Part shown: one piece after another, positions 23,022 to 37,752 of the stretch
Position numbering within the stretch: the stretch's first letter is position 1
Layout: every line of letters starts with the position of its first letter
Source of the DNA: Halichondria panicea
Lineage: Eukaryota > Porifera > Demospongiae > Suberitida > Halichondriidae
Direction: 5' to 3'
DNA length: 64,000 nt
Assembly (NCBI RefSeq): GCF_963675165.1
Contig: NC_087393.1
Span: 4,706,202 to 4,770,201, forward strand
Notes under the pieces: generated by a model
What the model was told of the DNA's origin: nothing
Databases searched by the model: none
What the model saw: the letters and a program-made list of their open reading frames with translations, nothing else
Program-made: the position numbers and the translations under genes

Positions 23022-26000
23022 TCAATCCTGCACTCCACTGTTCCCAATGCAGACATCTCGATCTGTGCATGTGTAGAAGTACATTGCAAGCATAATTATA
23101 TTGAAACTACATACTTATCACTGTACAAGAAGATCACAGTTTCAGTTCACCTGATTTGCCCTGAGGGTATATCAGAGTGATGTTGAAAGTGAACCCATAG
23201 TCAGGTGCAGTAACGCCAGGAGTCTTGGTCCCTTCTGTATCCAGTGACACACTCGACTCAAAACCCACTTTTAATATATTGGACTCCAGCTCATAAATAT
23301 TTGATGAGCTACGCTGATTTTTAGAGGGGGTCTTACCATTGTTTACCTGTAAAACAGAGTTACTATAATAATTATTATTTGCGTGGATTAAGCAGACAAA
23401 ATGAGCATGAAATCTGATTATTACAGTCACCCTTGGCAGTATAGAATGACTTGTTCACAAGAACGTGATTGTGTGAACTCACTGAACTGCTGTTGTTTCT
23501 GAATGACAAGTCACTAAAGTAACTGCTGAGAATGTCAGACTCTGCCACTTTAACCCTCCACCATTTTGAGTAGGCATCTCTCACTTGTTTGGAGAGGGGC
23601 ACAAATATGACGAAGATGACCACTCCTTGGAAGGCAACAAAGATCGTGAAGATGTAGGCCAGTGGGAAAAGAGCAGGGACCTCAAACACCAGAAGACCTG
23701 TATCAATTTTTGTGCTTGTCACATGACAAACTCTCTATTCAAGTATAGGCTCACCAATGATCCATGTCAAACCCATGATGGTTACCAAGGAAACTGAAGA
23801 CTTTAACCAATATCTACATAGGTGTATATATTTCAAGCAAATGGCATAAAGGTGCCTCATACTTTGTTCTCTGTATTCTATTCTTGTGTGTTTCTTTCTT
23901 TGCATGTCTGTTCATGATCACTAGTGCCATGATGAAGAAGCCAATATTTGCCAAAATGACCAACACAACTGGTACAATGAACGTCTGTATGAAGTAGCCA
24001 TGAGGGTTCAACCAGCAGCTGCAAGATACAACAAACACACAGTGAATCTCCTAAATGTAGAAATAAGGACACCTCACATATACAGTTCCATAAAAATATC
24101 AGGACACTTCACAGAACACGGTACAATTCAATTTCCCTTTACTCTAATTAAATTGAGATTATAATACCTCCTATATATACGCACACTCACACAGCGGTCT
24201 GTTGGGTGGTGGTCTCATTGTCCTGAGTGCTGTTACTGACTTGTACATAGCCATAGCCATAGTCTGCCTCAGGGTACAGAGTAAAGCCCAGGGGAACACA
24301 GAGGCCCATGTACAGCAGAGGGGCACCTGCAAACACAATATTCTTAAAGCATTAAAAATTGATGTTGCATGTAATATATGTACGCAGCTACATTGGCTAT
24401 AGATAAAGAACTTACCATAACTGAAAATTGTGAAGCCGATTATGTATTTTTTCTGATTTTTGACAAAGACTTTGACAAGGACCAAATACAAGACCACCCC
24501 CTCCATGAGCATCCACATGAAGGACACCAGGAACAAGTAGTGCATAAGAACTGCTGCCGTCCGACAACCAGGATCCACCACACCCCCTCCCCCGTGAGGG
24601 GTTACCCCACTCACAAACATCAGCTGTGCCAGAATTAGACTCACACACAAGTTGATGTGGATGTAGTTACGCATGCTCCAGAGAGACCTGCACAACACAC
24701 ACAATAATTAAGTAGCCTCGTTCAAAGTCTATTTGCCTACATGTATTTGATATGAAATTGAAATCGGGAACAGGCTAACACAATACAAAATTCAGCTAAT
24801 ATTATTGCATGCATTGTCAGAAACCAAACAGAGCTATAGAATGCTTACACAACAGAACCTCTAGAGATGAAGGAAGCTGTTTAAAAGGAAGCTGTCTAAG
24901 AAGTGCAAACACATAGTTACCTTAGGCATACCAATGCTACAATGGTTGTTAGCATGGCTAGTACAGAGAGTGATACACCAATGTAGCCAATCACTTCCAG
25001 TACGAATGCATGCACACCTCCCACTATGGGCTGAGAGCTGAGGAGAATGGCAAAGTTGGTGAGATGTGTGCACTCGCACACAGTGTGTGTGGAGTTAGAG
25101 AGACTGTCATTTCTCTCACAGCCCCTAGTATTCCATCTTCCATTGACTAGCCGAGAGTCACTGTATGAAATAATTATTAGCAGTGTTTAATTGCAGTGAT
25201 CAAACACGGAAGGAATGATGCCTCGGTGCCTCGGTGGAGGTGACAAAGCTGCATAACATAAAGTTACTAGCTAATTAATAGCTTATACACACATTATAAT
25301 TATCATAATGAACATTTTTCATTCATTAATTTTGCTGCATGCAGAATCACAGGGAAACTCCAAGAGTGGGAAATGATCGACTATGATTGTTTTAAATAGG
25401 ATCGATGCCAACAAGTCTAAAAATGAATGGCTGCTGCATCAGCAGAGCCTTCCAGCTCTCTACTCACTCTTGCAGCTACTATAATATCTAGTGAGCTAAC
25501 TACTAGCAACACTCCATGGACAAGTTTTTCTACGCACTCTTCTGAAAAGGCTGCATTGGCATTCCAGGTAAGTAAAACTAGGCATAACTCGAGAACGAAA
25601 CATACTTTTGATCTACGAATTAAAATCTAAGAAAATATGACTATAGATCTATAGAAACTCTTATACTTGCACTTCATTGATCCTTGAGCAGCTGTAGCAG
25701 TCTACACACAGACACACACACCAGCAGCTGACATTTCCCCAATGCTAATAGTGCACTAGACAGTACTACAACTATTACCTACCTTCCTAGTATGAACTCC
25801 CAGAAAACACACTTCATTTCACTGCTATCCTATAATAAGGAACAGAGAAACCACTTTATGAACACTTGCATGGGGAGCCCATTTATATAGAGGTGGCCTT
25901 AGGGTAGTTCAATTTGTATAATTGCAGTTGTCCTTTTTTTAGGGTGGCCTTAAAAAAGTGGGTTTCTAATGTAAGATACAATGCTTCAGTTTCCAGGAGG

Positions 26001-29000
26001 GAGGGGAAGGGAATACAGGGATCACCCTCTCTCCTCGTTAATACTAGCCTGGTTACCAGCTCACCTGCGCCAACTGTGAAGAGTGTTTCAGTGTGACAAT
26101 GACTGGCTGACTGAGCTGAATGTTGGCTGTATCACAGATCTCGTCCCCACACTGCAGACTGGTGGAGACCACTGGAGATGCTAACACAGTGTCCCTCTCT
26201 CCCAGCAGAGTCCCGGGTAGCAGTCCACTCATGTTCCTGTAGTAGACTGAGGCCACAGTGACTGGTCCAGTTCCATTACTTATGATCCTCACTAACTCAG
26301 TGGGCACTCGGATGGAGCTGTTGGTTGTTTCAATACCAGTGAAGTACGAGTCATCGTTCCCATCTTGTTCTACCTCTTGGACTATCAGTTCTGTAGAACA
26401 TTATTGAACGTGCATACAGTAATGAACTCACAAATACATTCGAATGGTTTAATTGTATAAGAGTATGTGGTTTAAGAATATATCTCTTCAAGGACCTGTT
26501 AAATGAAGCATGCAAGTATAATTATAACATGCACACTGTATGAAAAACTGGGAAGTATTGGAGCACTAAACAAACGTGCATTTCCTGTTCTGTAAATGTA
26601 ATGTTTCTATGTAGAGCTACAACAACTAATGACCTTAATTAGAAATGAATTGTGATAACCTGTACCTCCCACCTTTAGCACAATAGCTACCTCTCTACCC
26701 ATACCAATATTGGATGTCCTAAAGCCGTCTTCATTTGGAGCGAGCACATTAAATGCCAGCTGCTCAATGGTAGCAAGCAGTGTACTCCCGACAATGGCGT
26801 TGGACTGTAGTGTGTGTGCATGAGTGGGCTTGTTTGAGTGTGGAGAGAGGGTGTACACTAAATAGTGGTAAATGATGCATGTCGGAATAAACACATGAAC
26901 ACACCTGAGTAGTGATCAGTGATTGATTCATCAAGTCATCACTCATTTCCAGAACATCCTACAAGAAATGCTTACATCAATGACATTCAGTTGTTCACTG
27001 TATTTACTCACCTGACCAAACTGTTGGCTGTCGTTGATACTCGCCCGATTTACCATGTCACTGAGCAGATACATAACAGCTCTCTGGTGAACTTGTGTAC
27101 CATTCCTTACAAAGTCTAGCAGAGAAGTAGCTGCTTGACCAGGAGGCTAATTGGAGATAGAATTTTACAGAATTATGAGGTATGCCACAATAATGGATAT
27201 GAGAATATAACATTGTATACTCACAAGATTAGAATGTGGCTTACTTTTTTCTGGATGGCTCTCAATTTGTCACTTCCATTTATCTAAGGCAGGATAGCAA
27301 TGAAAAAATATACACATTTCTTGGTGTACTTACAGTGCTTGAAACATTTGAGATAGTGGATTCCAGCTCTTTTTTGGCCAAAAATGAATCATTGCTGGAA
27401 GTAGCTGGAGCTGTTGGGGTTGACGCCACTTGATTAGAGCTTGTAGAGGACCCTGGGACAGATGTGCTTGCAGAAGATACTCCAGTGGTGCTCATAATTG
27501 AGGCCACTTGAATGGAGCTTGTAGAGGACCCTCGGACAGATGTGCTTGCAGAAGACACTCCAGTGGTGCTCATAATTGAGGCCACTTGAATGGAGCTTGT
27601 AGAGGACCCTCGGACAGATGTGCTTGCAGAAGATAATCGAGTAGGGACAATCGACACCACTTGAATGGAGCTGGACTCTCGGACAAATGTGCTTGCAGCA
27701 GTAGCACTTAGATGATGGAAAATAGTTGACATCACCGCTTCTTCTGTTGATGTAGTTAAATCGCCCATTGAGACAACAGATGTTATATTAATCTTGTGTT
27801 CTGGTATTGTTGTATTTGACTGATTGCCTAGAACTGGCATTAGTTGAGTGATGTTCAGTGGGACTGTAGTTGCTATGCGACTAGCCTCTGTTTTTGTGTT
27901 CTCACAGCCGAAGGTTGTACATTTGAGACCAAACATTATCTTGCGATTATCAGAGGCACCAGAGCAGTCAGTAGATACGCCACCATTTCTGATATCTTTA
28001 TTCCAATTATTTGAGCTGTACGAGTGTATCAAAACCTTATACATTTAAATATAGCAAAATACCTCAAATATCCCTGATCAAATCCATCCTCCAGTAGACT
28101 GATGCTGGTTTCATTCACAATCAAGCTAATAGACACATCGTCCAATGTCACTACGTCTCGTTTCCTATCATGATTAAAAGAAACGTATTGCAGCCATCTT
28201 ATCTGCAGTCCATCTCTGAGATAGTCATCTCCGCACACATTTATCTTGAATGACTGAACTCCACTACAATTGTAGTAAGGAACATCATAGTCTCTGATTC
28301 GGATCGTACTATGATCATTAGTTGATCTATCATGATACACTAGAGGAATCCAAGTGCCGTCTCTGTCCCAGTTGCCTAGCGATACCTCTATACCCTCCTT
28401 TTTATTCTTGTCAATTTTGTCACAGTCATCTGGGGTCAAATCCAGCACATATGACAGCTCTCTGTGTAGAAGAACATACTGCATAAAGTTACGCTCAACG
28501 ATAGACATGCAGATAAGAAACACTCACATTCTTGGGTTACTGGTTTCGCAATTCATCGGTGGTGGTTGCTTATCAACAAGAACTGAACCATCGACTATCA
28601 TCTCACATCCTTTTGTTTGGCCATTTTCCATCCTAATAGGGAGGGACACCACACCCCTTGGTCCCCCTGCGCTACCTCCACAGAACTGTAGAGGACCGGC
28701 TCCATTTTTTGTGAGTTGACTGTCATTACAGCTGCTTTCTCTACATTATGTACAAATACGTATAATGTCAAGATAATGTATTGACTTACTCGTTAAGGAG
28801 ATCAAAGTAACTATTGCCATCAAATGTAACCAGCAGTTTGCTGATTTCCCAGCAGTTGCACAATCCACCGCCATGTTCTGGCTGTACTATTCTCAGCTGC
28901 ACAGCATCAACGTTGTTTTGATCAGAACTTCGTAGACTATGTCCAGTTGAATTATAGTCAGCATCTATAGACATATAGTATGTATATACATGTACAGTAA

Positions 29001-29272
29001 ATAAATAGAAAGTACTATGCAAAATTACCAGTAGTCATCGTCCTAAGAGTGCTCCACTGGTCAGGTATCAATAATGTATTGACCCACTCCAGCCATTGAT
29101 ACTCCACTCTAACAAATGCAGGACCAGGGTAAGTCAGCCCAGTGCTACAGTTGAGAGGTGAGTTACTCGTGACAGTTATATTGAGTGAGAAGTTAGAACA
29201 TCTTGCTCCTTGAGAGAACAGTACAATACTGCAAGCCAGCACTAATACTACAAGTTGTCCCTTAGTCTGCAT
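23022..29272 (-). CDS. Adhesion GPCR copy 3, four-unit 26-residue stalk
   Basis: Apparently intact, roughly 1,240 residues. Exon 1 29029-29272, stalk exon 5 27334-28015, GPS/TM1 exon 12 24921-25160, tail exon 18 23151-23346, last exon 23022-23062. Same domain order as copy 2. TM3 reads MLMEGVVLYLVLVKVFVKNQ; ECL2 CWLNPHGYFIQTF; TM7 FTIFVAFQGVVIF (Val where the others have Ala). The stalk has only four 26-residue units, then TPTAPATSSNDSF. I saw no frameshift in the exons checked. It is the closest relative of copy 4: matching features are offset by 7,617-7,648 bp. The upstream region carries a perfect 17-bp palindrome at 29532-29548. Confidence 0.9.
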
Positions 29273-30646
29273 TGCTACCCTGAACTACAGTACAGCTACA
29301 TCAATGACTTTCTTTTAATACTCACTGCTATCTGGGTAGTTGATACAACTATCTACTATTCTCAATACCATACATCAATTAGTTTGGGAAACACTACGTA
29401 TACATGTATATGAAACACACCTACACACATACAGATGCAACAAAGCATACACATTAGTCTATAACATATGCATGGAACGATAACAGATGACCAAAGATAC
29501 ATGATCATGTACGTCTCACGGCACCACTCAGTCAGGTATAATACCTGAAACGTTATAAATAGCACTATATATGCAACAACCAAACCATAGCACACAGTCA
29601 TCATTATGTAAGCCGTTGTTATGTATTTCCAGAGCTAGTTTTTCACCCTATATAATTGTAGAGCATTACCTCAACATGGTAGTTGCCAGACGGTCTATTT
29701 ATGTTTGGCTATCGCACACTGATCAACTGCAAAGAACCAGAGTGGCTTTCTCAAGCCGATGGGATTCTAAAGTTCTTAGAATACTACATGAAAATGTTTT
29801 GATATCACAAACATGGCTCAAACTGTGAACAAACGATCGCTGGCATCGAAAATGCTCAATATCTGTACGAGGAATACCGGACAATAATCCCCACACTCTT
29901 TCTAAGCAACGTCTCTAATCACTGTTGGAGAATGCATTTCGATATGATGTCCTCTGATAAGCAGTTTTCACGGTCATCTTGGTCCCGTTCAATTAATTGG
30001 GGGTCTTTTACAAGGACCAAAATTGTTGAGATGTCCATTACAAGTAGCTATACTATAGTATACTGCAATCTCGACCATTTAATGGAAAGTTTCAACGGAC
30101 TCGTTTGTCTTCCAAGTGTCTTCTTGATCGGATATTCCCCAAATGTGGATCAATCCAAGCAAAAAATTTCTTAATCAGTTGGAGGTTGATTCTCTAACGA
30201 GACCCCAAGTTCACAATGAACAGATAATTATGTTGCAGCCATTTTTTAATTCAGATCTGTTCATCCTCTGGTTTTAATCGTTTATTGTAGGAATATATAA
30301 TGTCACATATTACAATTTTCAGTAAACGGAGGGCTCTGGGCCAAGCCGCAGATTGAGAATAGTAGCCGCTGCCTTCCTTAGGAGGGCGGAGTTCAATTCA
30401 CATGCATGCATGGCAGTACTAAGACGCCTCATATAACATCACTTTTATAATTAGTTCTATACCGCCCTTTCAATGTCAGATGTTGTTATAATTATACAAT
30501 ATTGTTTAATCTGTATACACATGACTTCTATACATAACTTCTTAACTATTATAGAGTTTACTGACAACAAAAAATGATACGAGACACACCTTATAATTAT
30601 ACAATGTTCAGCAAGGTAGACAGTTATTACATTTCCAGTAATGTCA
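29273..30646. promoter_or_regulatory. Intergenic region copy 4 / copy 3, promoter of copy 3
   Basis: Left part: probable leader intron (about 29280-29325: donor GTGAGT, acceptor TTCAG seven bases before the ATG), palindrome TACATGATCATGTA at 29498-29511 and perfect palindrome TCAGGTATAATACCTGA at 29532-29548 next to TTATAAATAG. Right part: conserved non-coding sequence shared with the other intergenic regions and the 3' flank of copy 4. No gene is visible. Confidence 0.5.
29532..29548. promoter_or_regulatory. Perfect 17-bp palindrome upstream of copy 3
   Basis: TCAGGTATAATACCTGA, 260 bp upstream of the start codon. Perfect equivalent at 37163-37179 (271 bp upstream of copy 4); one-mismatch versions at 21307-21323 (copy 2) and 59943-59959 (copy 7). 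Candidate dimeric transcription-factor site; shared ancestry alone could also explain conservation. Confidence 0.4.
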
Positions 30647-33600
30647 TCAATCCTGCACTCCACTGCTCCCAATGCAGACATCTCGATCTGTGCATGTGTA
30701 GAATTACATTGCAAGCATAATTATATTGAAAACTACATACTTATCACTGCACAAGAAGATCACAGTTTCAGTTCACCTGATTTGCCCTGAGGGTATATCA
30801 TAGTGATGTTGAAAGTGAACCCATAGTCAGGAGCAGTAATGTCAGGAGTCTTGGTCCCTTCTGTATCCAGTGACACACTCAACTCAAAAGCCACTTTTGG
30901 TATATTGGACTCCAGCTCATAAATATTTGATGAGCTACGCTGATTTTTAGAGGGGGTCTTACCATTGTTTACCTGTAAAACAGAGTTACTATAATAATTA
31001 TTATTTGCGTGGATTAAGCAGACAAAATGAGCATGAAACCTGATTACTACAGTCACCCTTAGCTTGGCAGTATAGAATGACTGATTCACAAGAACGTGAT
31101 TGTGTGAACTCACTGAACTGCTGTTGTTTCTGAATGACAAGTCACTAAAGTAACTGCTGAGAATTTCAGACTCTGCCACTTTAACCCTCCACCATTTTGA
31201 GTAGGCCTCTCTCACTTGCTTGGAGAGGGGCACAAATATAACGAAGATGGCCACTCCTTGGAAGGCAAAAAAGATCGTGAAGATGTACGCCAGCAGGAAA
31301 AGAGCAGGTACCTCGAACACCAGAAGACCTGTATCAATGTTTGTGCTTGTCACATGAAAAACTCTCTATTCAAGTATAGGCTCACCAATGATCCATGTCA
31401 AACCCATGATGGTTACCAAGGAAACTGAAGACTTTAACCAATATCTACATAGGTATATATATTCAAGCAAATGGCATAAAGGTGCCTCATACTTTGTTCT
31501 CTGTATTCTATTCTTGTGCGTCTGCTTCTTTGCATGTCTGTTCATAATCACTAGTGCCATGATGAAGAAGCCAATATTTGCCAAAATGACCAACACAACT
31601 GGTACAATGAACGTCTGTATGAAGTAGCCATGAGGGTTCAACCAGCAGCTGCAAGATACAACAAACACACAGCGAATCCCCTAAATGTAGACTCCCTGAA
31701 ATAAGGACACCTCTTATAACCAGCTCAACCAAGACAGAAGGACTGGCATTGAACCCTTTATGTAACTAAAGACATGCCAATAAACATATACAGTTCCATA
31801 AAAATATCAGGACACTTCACAGAACTCGGTACAATTCAATTTCCCTTTACTCTAATTAAATTGAGATTATAATTCCTCCTATATATACGCACACTCACAC
31901 AGCGGTCTGTTGGGTGGTGGTCTCATTGTCCTGAGTGCTGTTACTGACTTGTACATAGCCATAGCCATAGTCTGCCTCAGGGTATAGAGTAAAGCCCAGG
32001 GGAACACAGAGACCCATGTACAGCAGAGGGGCACCTGCAAACACAATATTCTTAAAGCAATAAAAATTGATGTTGCATGTAATCTATGTACGCAGCTACA
32101 TTGGCTATAGATAAAGAAGTTACCATAACCGAAAATTGTGAAGCCGATTATGTATTTTTTCTGATTTTTGACAAAGACTTTGACGAGGGCCAAATACAAG
32201 ACCACCCCCTCCATGAGCATCCACATGAAGGACACCAGGAACAAGTAGTGCATGAGAACTGCTACCGTCCGACAACCAGGATCCACCACACCCCCTCCCC
32301 CGTGAGGGGTTACCCCACTCACAAACATCAGCTGTGCCAGAATTAGACTCACACACAAGTTGATGTGCATGTAGTTACGCATATTCCAGAGAGACCTGCA
32401 CAACACACACAATAAGTAGCCTCGTTCAAAGTCCAACTTTTCTCTATTTGACATGGCTAACACTTATTGGTTAAAAATGAAGCTATATTTATAACAGAAC
32501 CTCTGTAAAGGAAGCTGTCAGTAAGAAGAGCAAGAACATAGTTACCTTAGGCATACCAAAGCTATAATGGTTGCTAGCATGGCTAGTACAGAGAGTGATA
32601 CACCAATGTAGCCAATCACTTCCAGTACGAATGCATGCACACCTCCCACTATGGGCTGAGAGCTGAGGAGAATGGCAAAGTTGGTGAGATGTGTGCACTC
32701 GCACACAGTGTGTGTGGAGTTAGAGAGACTGTCATTTCTCTCACAGCCAGTAGTATTCCATCTTCCATTGACTAGCCGAGAGTCACTGTATGAAATAATT
32801 ATTAGCAGTGTTTAATTGCAGTGATCAAACACGGAAGGAATGATGCCTCAGTGCCTCGGTGGAGGTGACAAAGCTACATAACATAAAGTTACTAGCTAAT
32901 TAATAGCTTATACACACATTATAATTATCATAATGAACATTTTTCATTAATTAATTTTGCTGCATGCAGAATCACAAGGAAACTCCAAGAGTGGGAAATG
33001 ATGGACTATGATTGTTTTTAAATAGGATCTATGCCAACAAATCTAAAAATGAATGGCTGCTGCATCAGCAGAGCCTTGCAGCTCTTACTCACTCTTGCAG
33101 CTACTAATATCTAGTGAGCTAATATCTAGTGAGCTAACTACTAGCAACACTCCATGGACAAGTTTTTCTACGCACTCTTCTGAAAAGGCTGCATTGGCAT
33201 TCCAGGTAAGTAAAACTAGGCATAACTCGAGAATGAAACATAATTTTGATCTACGAATTAAAATCCAAGAAAATATGACTATAGATCTATAGAAACTCTT
33301 ATACTTGCACTTCATTGATCCTTGAGCAGCTGTAGCAGTCTACACACAGACACACACACCAGCAGCTGACATTTCCCCAATACTACTAGTGCACTAGACA
33401 GTACTACAACTATTACCTACCTTCCTAGTATGAACTCCCAGAAAACACACTTCATTTCACCGCTATCCTATAATAAGGAACAGAGAAACCACTTTATGAA
33501 CACTTGAATGGGGAGCCCATTTATATAGAGGTGGCCTTAGGGTATATAGTTCAATTTATACACAATCTATAATTGCAGTTGTCCTTTTTTTAGGGCCTTA

Positions 33601-36600
33601 GAAAAGTGGGTTTCCAATGTAAGATACAATGCTTCAGTTTCCAGGAGGGAGGGGAAGGGAATACAGGGCTCACCCCCTCTCTTTGTTAACACTAGCCTGG
33701 TTACCAGCTCACCTGCGCCAACTGTGAGGAGTGTTTCAGTGTGACAATGACTGGCTGACTGAGCTTAATGTTGGCTGTGTCACAGATCTTGTTCCCACAC
33801 TGCAGACTGGTGGAGACCACTGGAGATGCTAACACAGTGTCCCTCTCTCCTAGCAGAGTCCCGGGTAGCAGTCCACTCATGTTTCTGTAGTAGACTGAGG
33901 CCACAGTGACTGGTCCAGTTCCATTACTTATGATCCTCACTAACTCAGTGGGCACTCGGATGGAGCTGTTGGTTGTTTCACTACCAGTGAAGTACGAGTC
34001 ATCGTTCCCATCTTGTTCTACCTCTTGGACTATCAGTTCTGTAGAACATTATTGCAAACGTGCATACAGTAATGAACACACAAATACATTTCAAGGACCT
34101 GTTAAATGAAGCATGCATGTACATGCACACTGTATGAGTGAAACTAGAAAGTATTGGAGCACTAAACAAACGTACATTTCCTGTTCTGTAAATGTAATGT
34201 TTCTACGTAGAGCTACAACAACTAATGATCTTAATTAGATGAATTGTGATAACCTGTACCTCCCACCTTTAGCACAATAGCCACCTCTCTAACCCATACC
34301 AATATTTGATGTCCTAAAGCCGTCTTCATTAGGAGAGAGCACATTAAATGCCAGCTGCTCAATGGTAGCAAGCAGTGTACTCCCGACAATGGCGTTGGAC
34401 TGTAGTGTGTGTGCATGAGTGGGCTTGTATGAGGAGGAGGGAGGTTGTACACTAAATAGGTAAATGTTGCATGTCATGGAATGGAAATAAATACACACAT
34501 GAACACACCTGAGTAGTGATCAGTGATTGATTCATCAAGTCATCAGTTATTTCCAGAACATCCTACAAGAAATGCTTACATCAATGACATTCAGTTGTTC
34601 ACTGTATTTACTCACCTGACCAAACTGTTGGCTGTCGTTGATACTCGCCCGATTTACCATGTCACTGAGCAGATACATAACAGCTCTCCGGTCAACTTGT
34701 GTACCATTCCTTACCAAGTCTAGCAGAGAAGCAGCTGCTTGACCAGGAGGCTAATTGGAGATAGAATATTAATTTTTACATAATAATTATGAGGTATGCA
34801 CAATAATGGATATGAGAATATAACATTATATACTCACAAGATTATAATCAATGTGACTTACTTTTTTCAGGATGGCTCTCAATTTGTCACTTCCATTTAT
34901 CTAAGGCAGGATAGCAATGAAAAAATATACACATTTCTTGGTGTACTTACAGTGCTTGAAACATTTGAGATAGTGGATTCCAACTCTTTTTTGGCCAAAA
35001 ATGAATCATTGCTGGAAGTACCTGGAGCTGTTGTGGTTGACGCCACTTGATTAGAGCTTGTAGAGGACTCTGGGACAGATGTGCTTGCAGAAGATACTCC
35101 AGTGGTGCTCATAATTGAGGCCACTTGAATGGAGCTTGTAGAGGACCCTCGGACAGATGTGCTTGCAGAAGATACTCCAGTGGTGCTCATAATTGAGGCT
35201 ACTTGATTAGAGCTTGTAGAGGACCCTGTGACAGATGTGCTTGCAGAAGATAATCGAGTAGGGACAATCGACACCACTTGAATGGAGCTGGACTCTAGGA
35301 CAGATGTGCTTGCAGCAGTAGCACTTAGATGATGGAAAATAGTTGACATCACCGCTTCTTCTGTTGATGTAGTTAAATCACACATTGAGACAACAGATGT
35401 TATATTAATCTTGTGTTCTGGTATTGTTGTATTTGACTGATTGCCTAGAACTGGCATTAGTTGAGTGATGTTCAGTGGGACTGTAGTTGCTATGCGACTA
35501 GCCTCTGTTTTTGTGTTCTCACAGCCGAAGGTTGTACATTTGAGACCAAACATTATCTTGCGATTATCAGAGGCACCAGAGCAGTCAGTAGATACGCCAC
35601 CATTTCTGATATCTTTATTCCAATTATTTGAGCTGTACGAGTGTATCAAAACCTTATACATTTAAATATAGCAAAATACCTCAAATATCCCTGATCAAAT
35701 CCATCCTCCAGTAGACTGATGCTGGTTTCATTCACAATCAAGCTAATAGACACATCGTCCAATGTCACTACGTCTCGTTTCTTATCATGATTAAAAGAAA
35801 CGTATTGCAGCCATCTTATTCGCAGTCCATCTCTGAGATAGTCATCTCCGCACACATTTATCTTGAATGACTGAACTCCACTACAATTGTAGTAAGGAAC
35901 ATCATAGTCTCTGATTCGGATTGTACTATGATCATTAGTTGATCTATCATGGTACACTAGAGGAATCCAAGTGCCGTCTCTGTCCCAGTTGCCTAGCGAT
36001 ACCTCTATACCCTCCTTTTTATTCTTGTTAATATTGTCACAGTCATCTGGGGTCAAATCCAGCACATATGACAGCTCTCTGTGTAGAAGAACATACTGCA
36101 TAAAGTTACGCTCAACGATAGACGTGCAGAAGAACACACACTCACATTCTTGGTTTACTGGTTTCACAATTCATCGGTGGTGGTTGCTTATCAACAAGAG
36201 CTGAACCATTGACTATCATCTCACATCCTTTTGTTTGGCCATTTTCCATCCTCGGGAGGGACACCACACCCCTTGGTTCCCCTGCGCTACCTCCACAGAA
36301 CTGTAGAGGGCCGGCTCCATTTCTTGTGAGTTGACTGTCGTTACAGCTGCTTTCTCTACATTATGTACAAAGACGTATAATGTCAAGATAATGCATTGAC
36401 TTACTCGTTTATAAGGAGATCAAAGTAACTATTGCCATCAAATGTAACCAGCAGTTTGCTGATTTCCCAGCAGTTGCACAATCCACCGCCATGTTCTGGC
36501 TGTACTATTCTCAGCTGCACAGCATCAACGTTGTCTTGACCAAAACTTTGTAGACTATATCCAGTTGAATTATAGTCAGCATCTATAGATATATATAGTA

Positions 36601-36892
36601 TGTATATACATGTACAGTAAATAAATAGAAAGTACTACGCAAAATTACCAGTAGTCATCGTCCTAAGAGTGCTCCACTGGTCAGGTATCAATAATGTATT
36701 GACCCACTCCAGCCATCGATACTCCACTCTAACAAATGCAGGACCAGGGTAAGTCAGCCCAGTGCTACAGTTGAGGGGTGAGTTACTCGTGACAGTTATA
36801 TTGAGTGAGAAGTTAGAACATCTTGCTCCTTGAGAGAACAGTACAATACTGCAAGCCAGCACTAACACTGCAAGTTGTCTCTTAGTCTGCAT
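30647..36892 (-). CDS. Adhesion GPCR copy 4, four-unit 26-residue stalk
   Basis: Apparently intact, roughly 1,240 residues, and the recent duplicate of copy 3. Exon 1 36649-36892, stalk exon 5 34951-35632, GPS/TM1 exon 12 32546-32785, last exon 30647-30687. Signal peptide MQTKRQLAVLVLACSIVLF as in copies 2 and 5. The four stalk units differ from copy 3 at several positions (LESS for RESS, TGSSTSSNQV for RGSSTSSIQV, TTTAPGTSS at the end), so the stalk diverges faster than the 7TM. Exon 13 ends in GTTATG with donor GTAACT, weaker than the GTAAGT of the others. The last exon gives DRDVCIGSSGVQD. Confidence 0.9.
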
Positions 36893-37752
36893 TGCTACTC
36901 TGGACTACAGTACAGCTACATTGAATAGTTCAATGACTTTCTTTTAACACTCACTGCTATCTGGGGAGTTGATACAACTATCTACTATTCTCAATACCAT
37001 ACATCAATTAGTTTGGGAAACACTACGTATACATGTATATATGAAACACATCTATACACATACAGATGCAACAAAGCATACACATTAGTCTATAAAATAT
37101 GTATGGAACAATAACAGATGAACAAAGATACATGATCACGTACGTCTCACGGCACCTCTCAGTCAGGTATAATACCTGAAATGTTATAAATAGCACTATG
37201 CAACAACCAAACCATAGCACACAGTCATCATTATGTAAGCCGTTGTTATGTATTTCCAGAGCTAGTTTTTCACCCTATATAATTGTAGAGCATTACCTCA
37301 ACATGGTAGTTGCCAGACGGTCTATTTATGTTTGGCTATCACACACTGATCAACTGAAAAGGACCAGAGTGGCTTGTTCAAGCCGATGAGATTCTAAAGT
37401 TCTCAAGTATATGAATATAATGTCACACATTACAATTTTCAGTTAACGGAGGCCTCAGGAAATAGTTGCAGATTTAGAATAGTAGCCACCACATTCCTTG
37501 GGAGGGCGGAGTTCAATTCACATGCATGATTGTACTAAGACGCCTCGTATAACATCACTTTTATAATTAGTTCTATACTGCCCTTTCAATGTCAGATGTT
37601 GTTATTATTGTTTAATCTGTATACACTTGACTTCTATACATGACTTCTTAACTATTATAGAGTTTACTGACAACAAAAAATGATATGAGACATACCTTAT
37701 AATTATACAATGTTCAGTAAGGTAGACAGTTATTACATTTCCAGTGATGTCA
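36893..37752. promoter_or_regulatory. Intergenic region copy 5 / copy 4, promoter of copy 4
   Basis: Shorter than the copy 3/4 spacer: the block corresponding to about 29775-30290 is missing, with the junction near 37400. The perfect palindrome TCAGGTATAATACCTGA is kept at 37163-37179, followed by TTATAAATAG. Nothing coding is seen. Confidence 0.5.

Noticed and set aside
24378..24638. 86-codon plus-strand ORF repeated in several copies
   Set aside because: Complement of the TM2-TM3 exon; conservation is explained by the coding strand.
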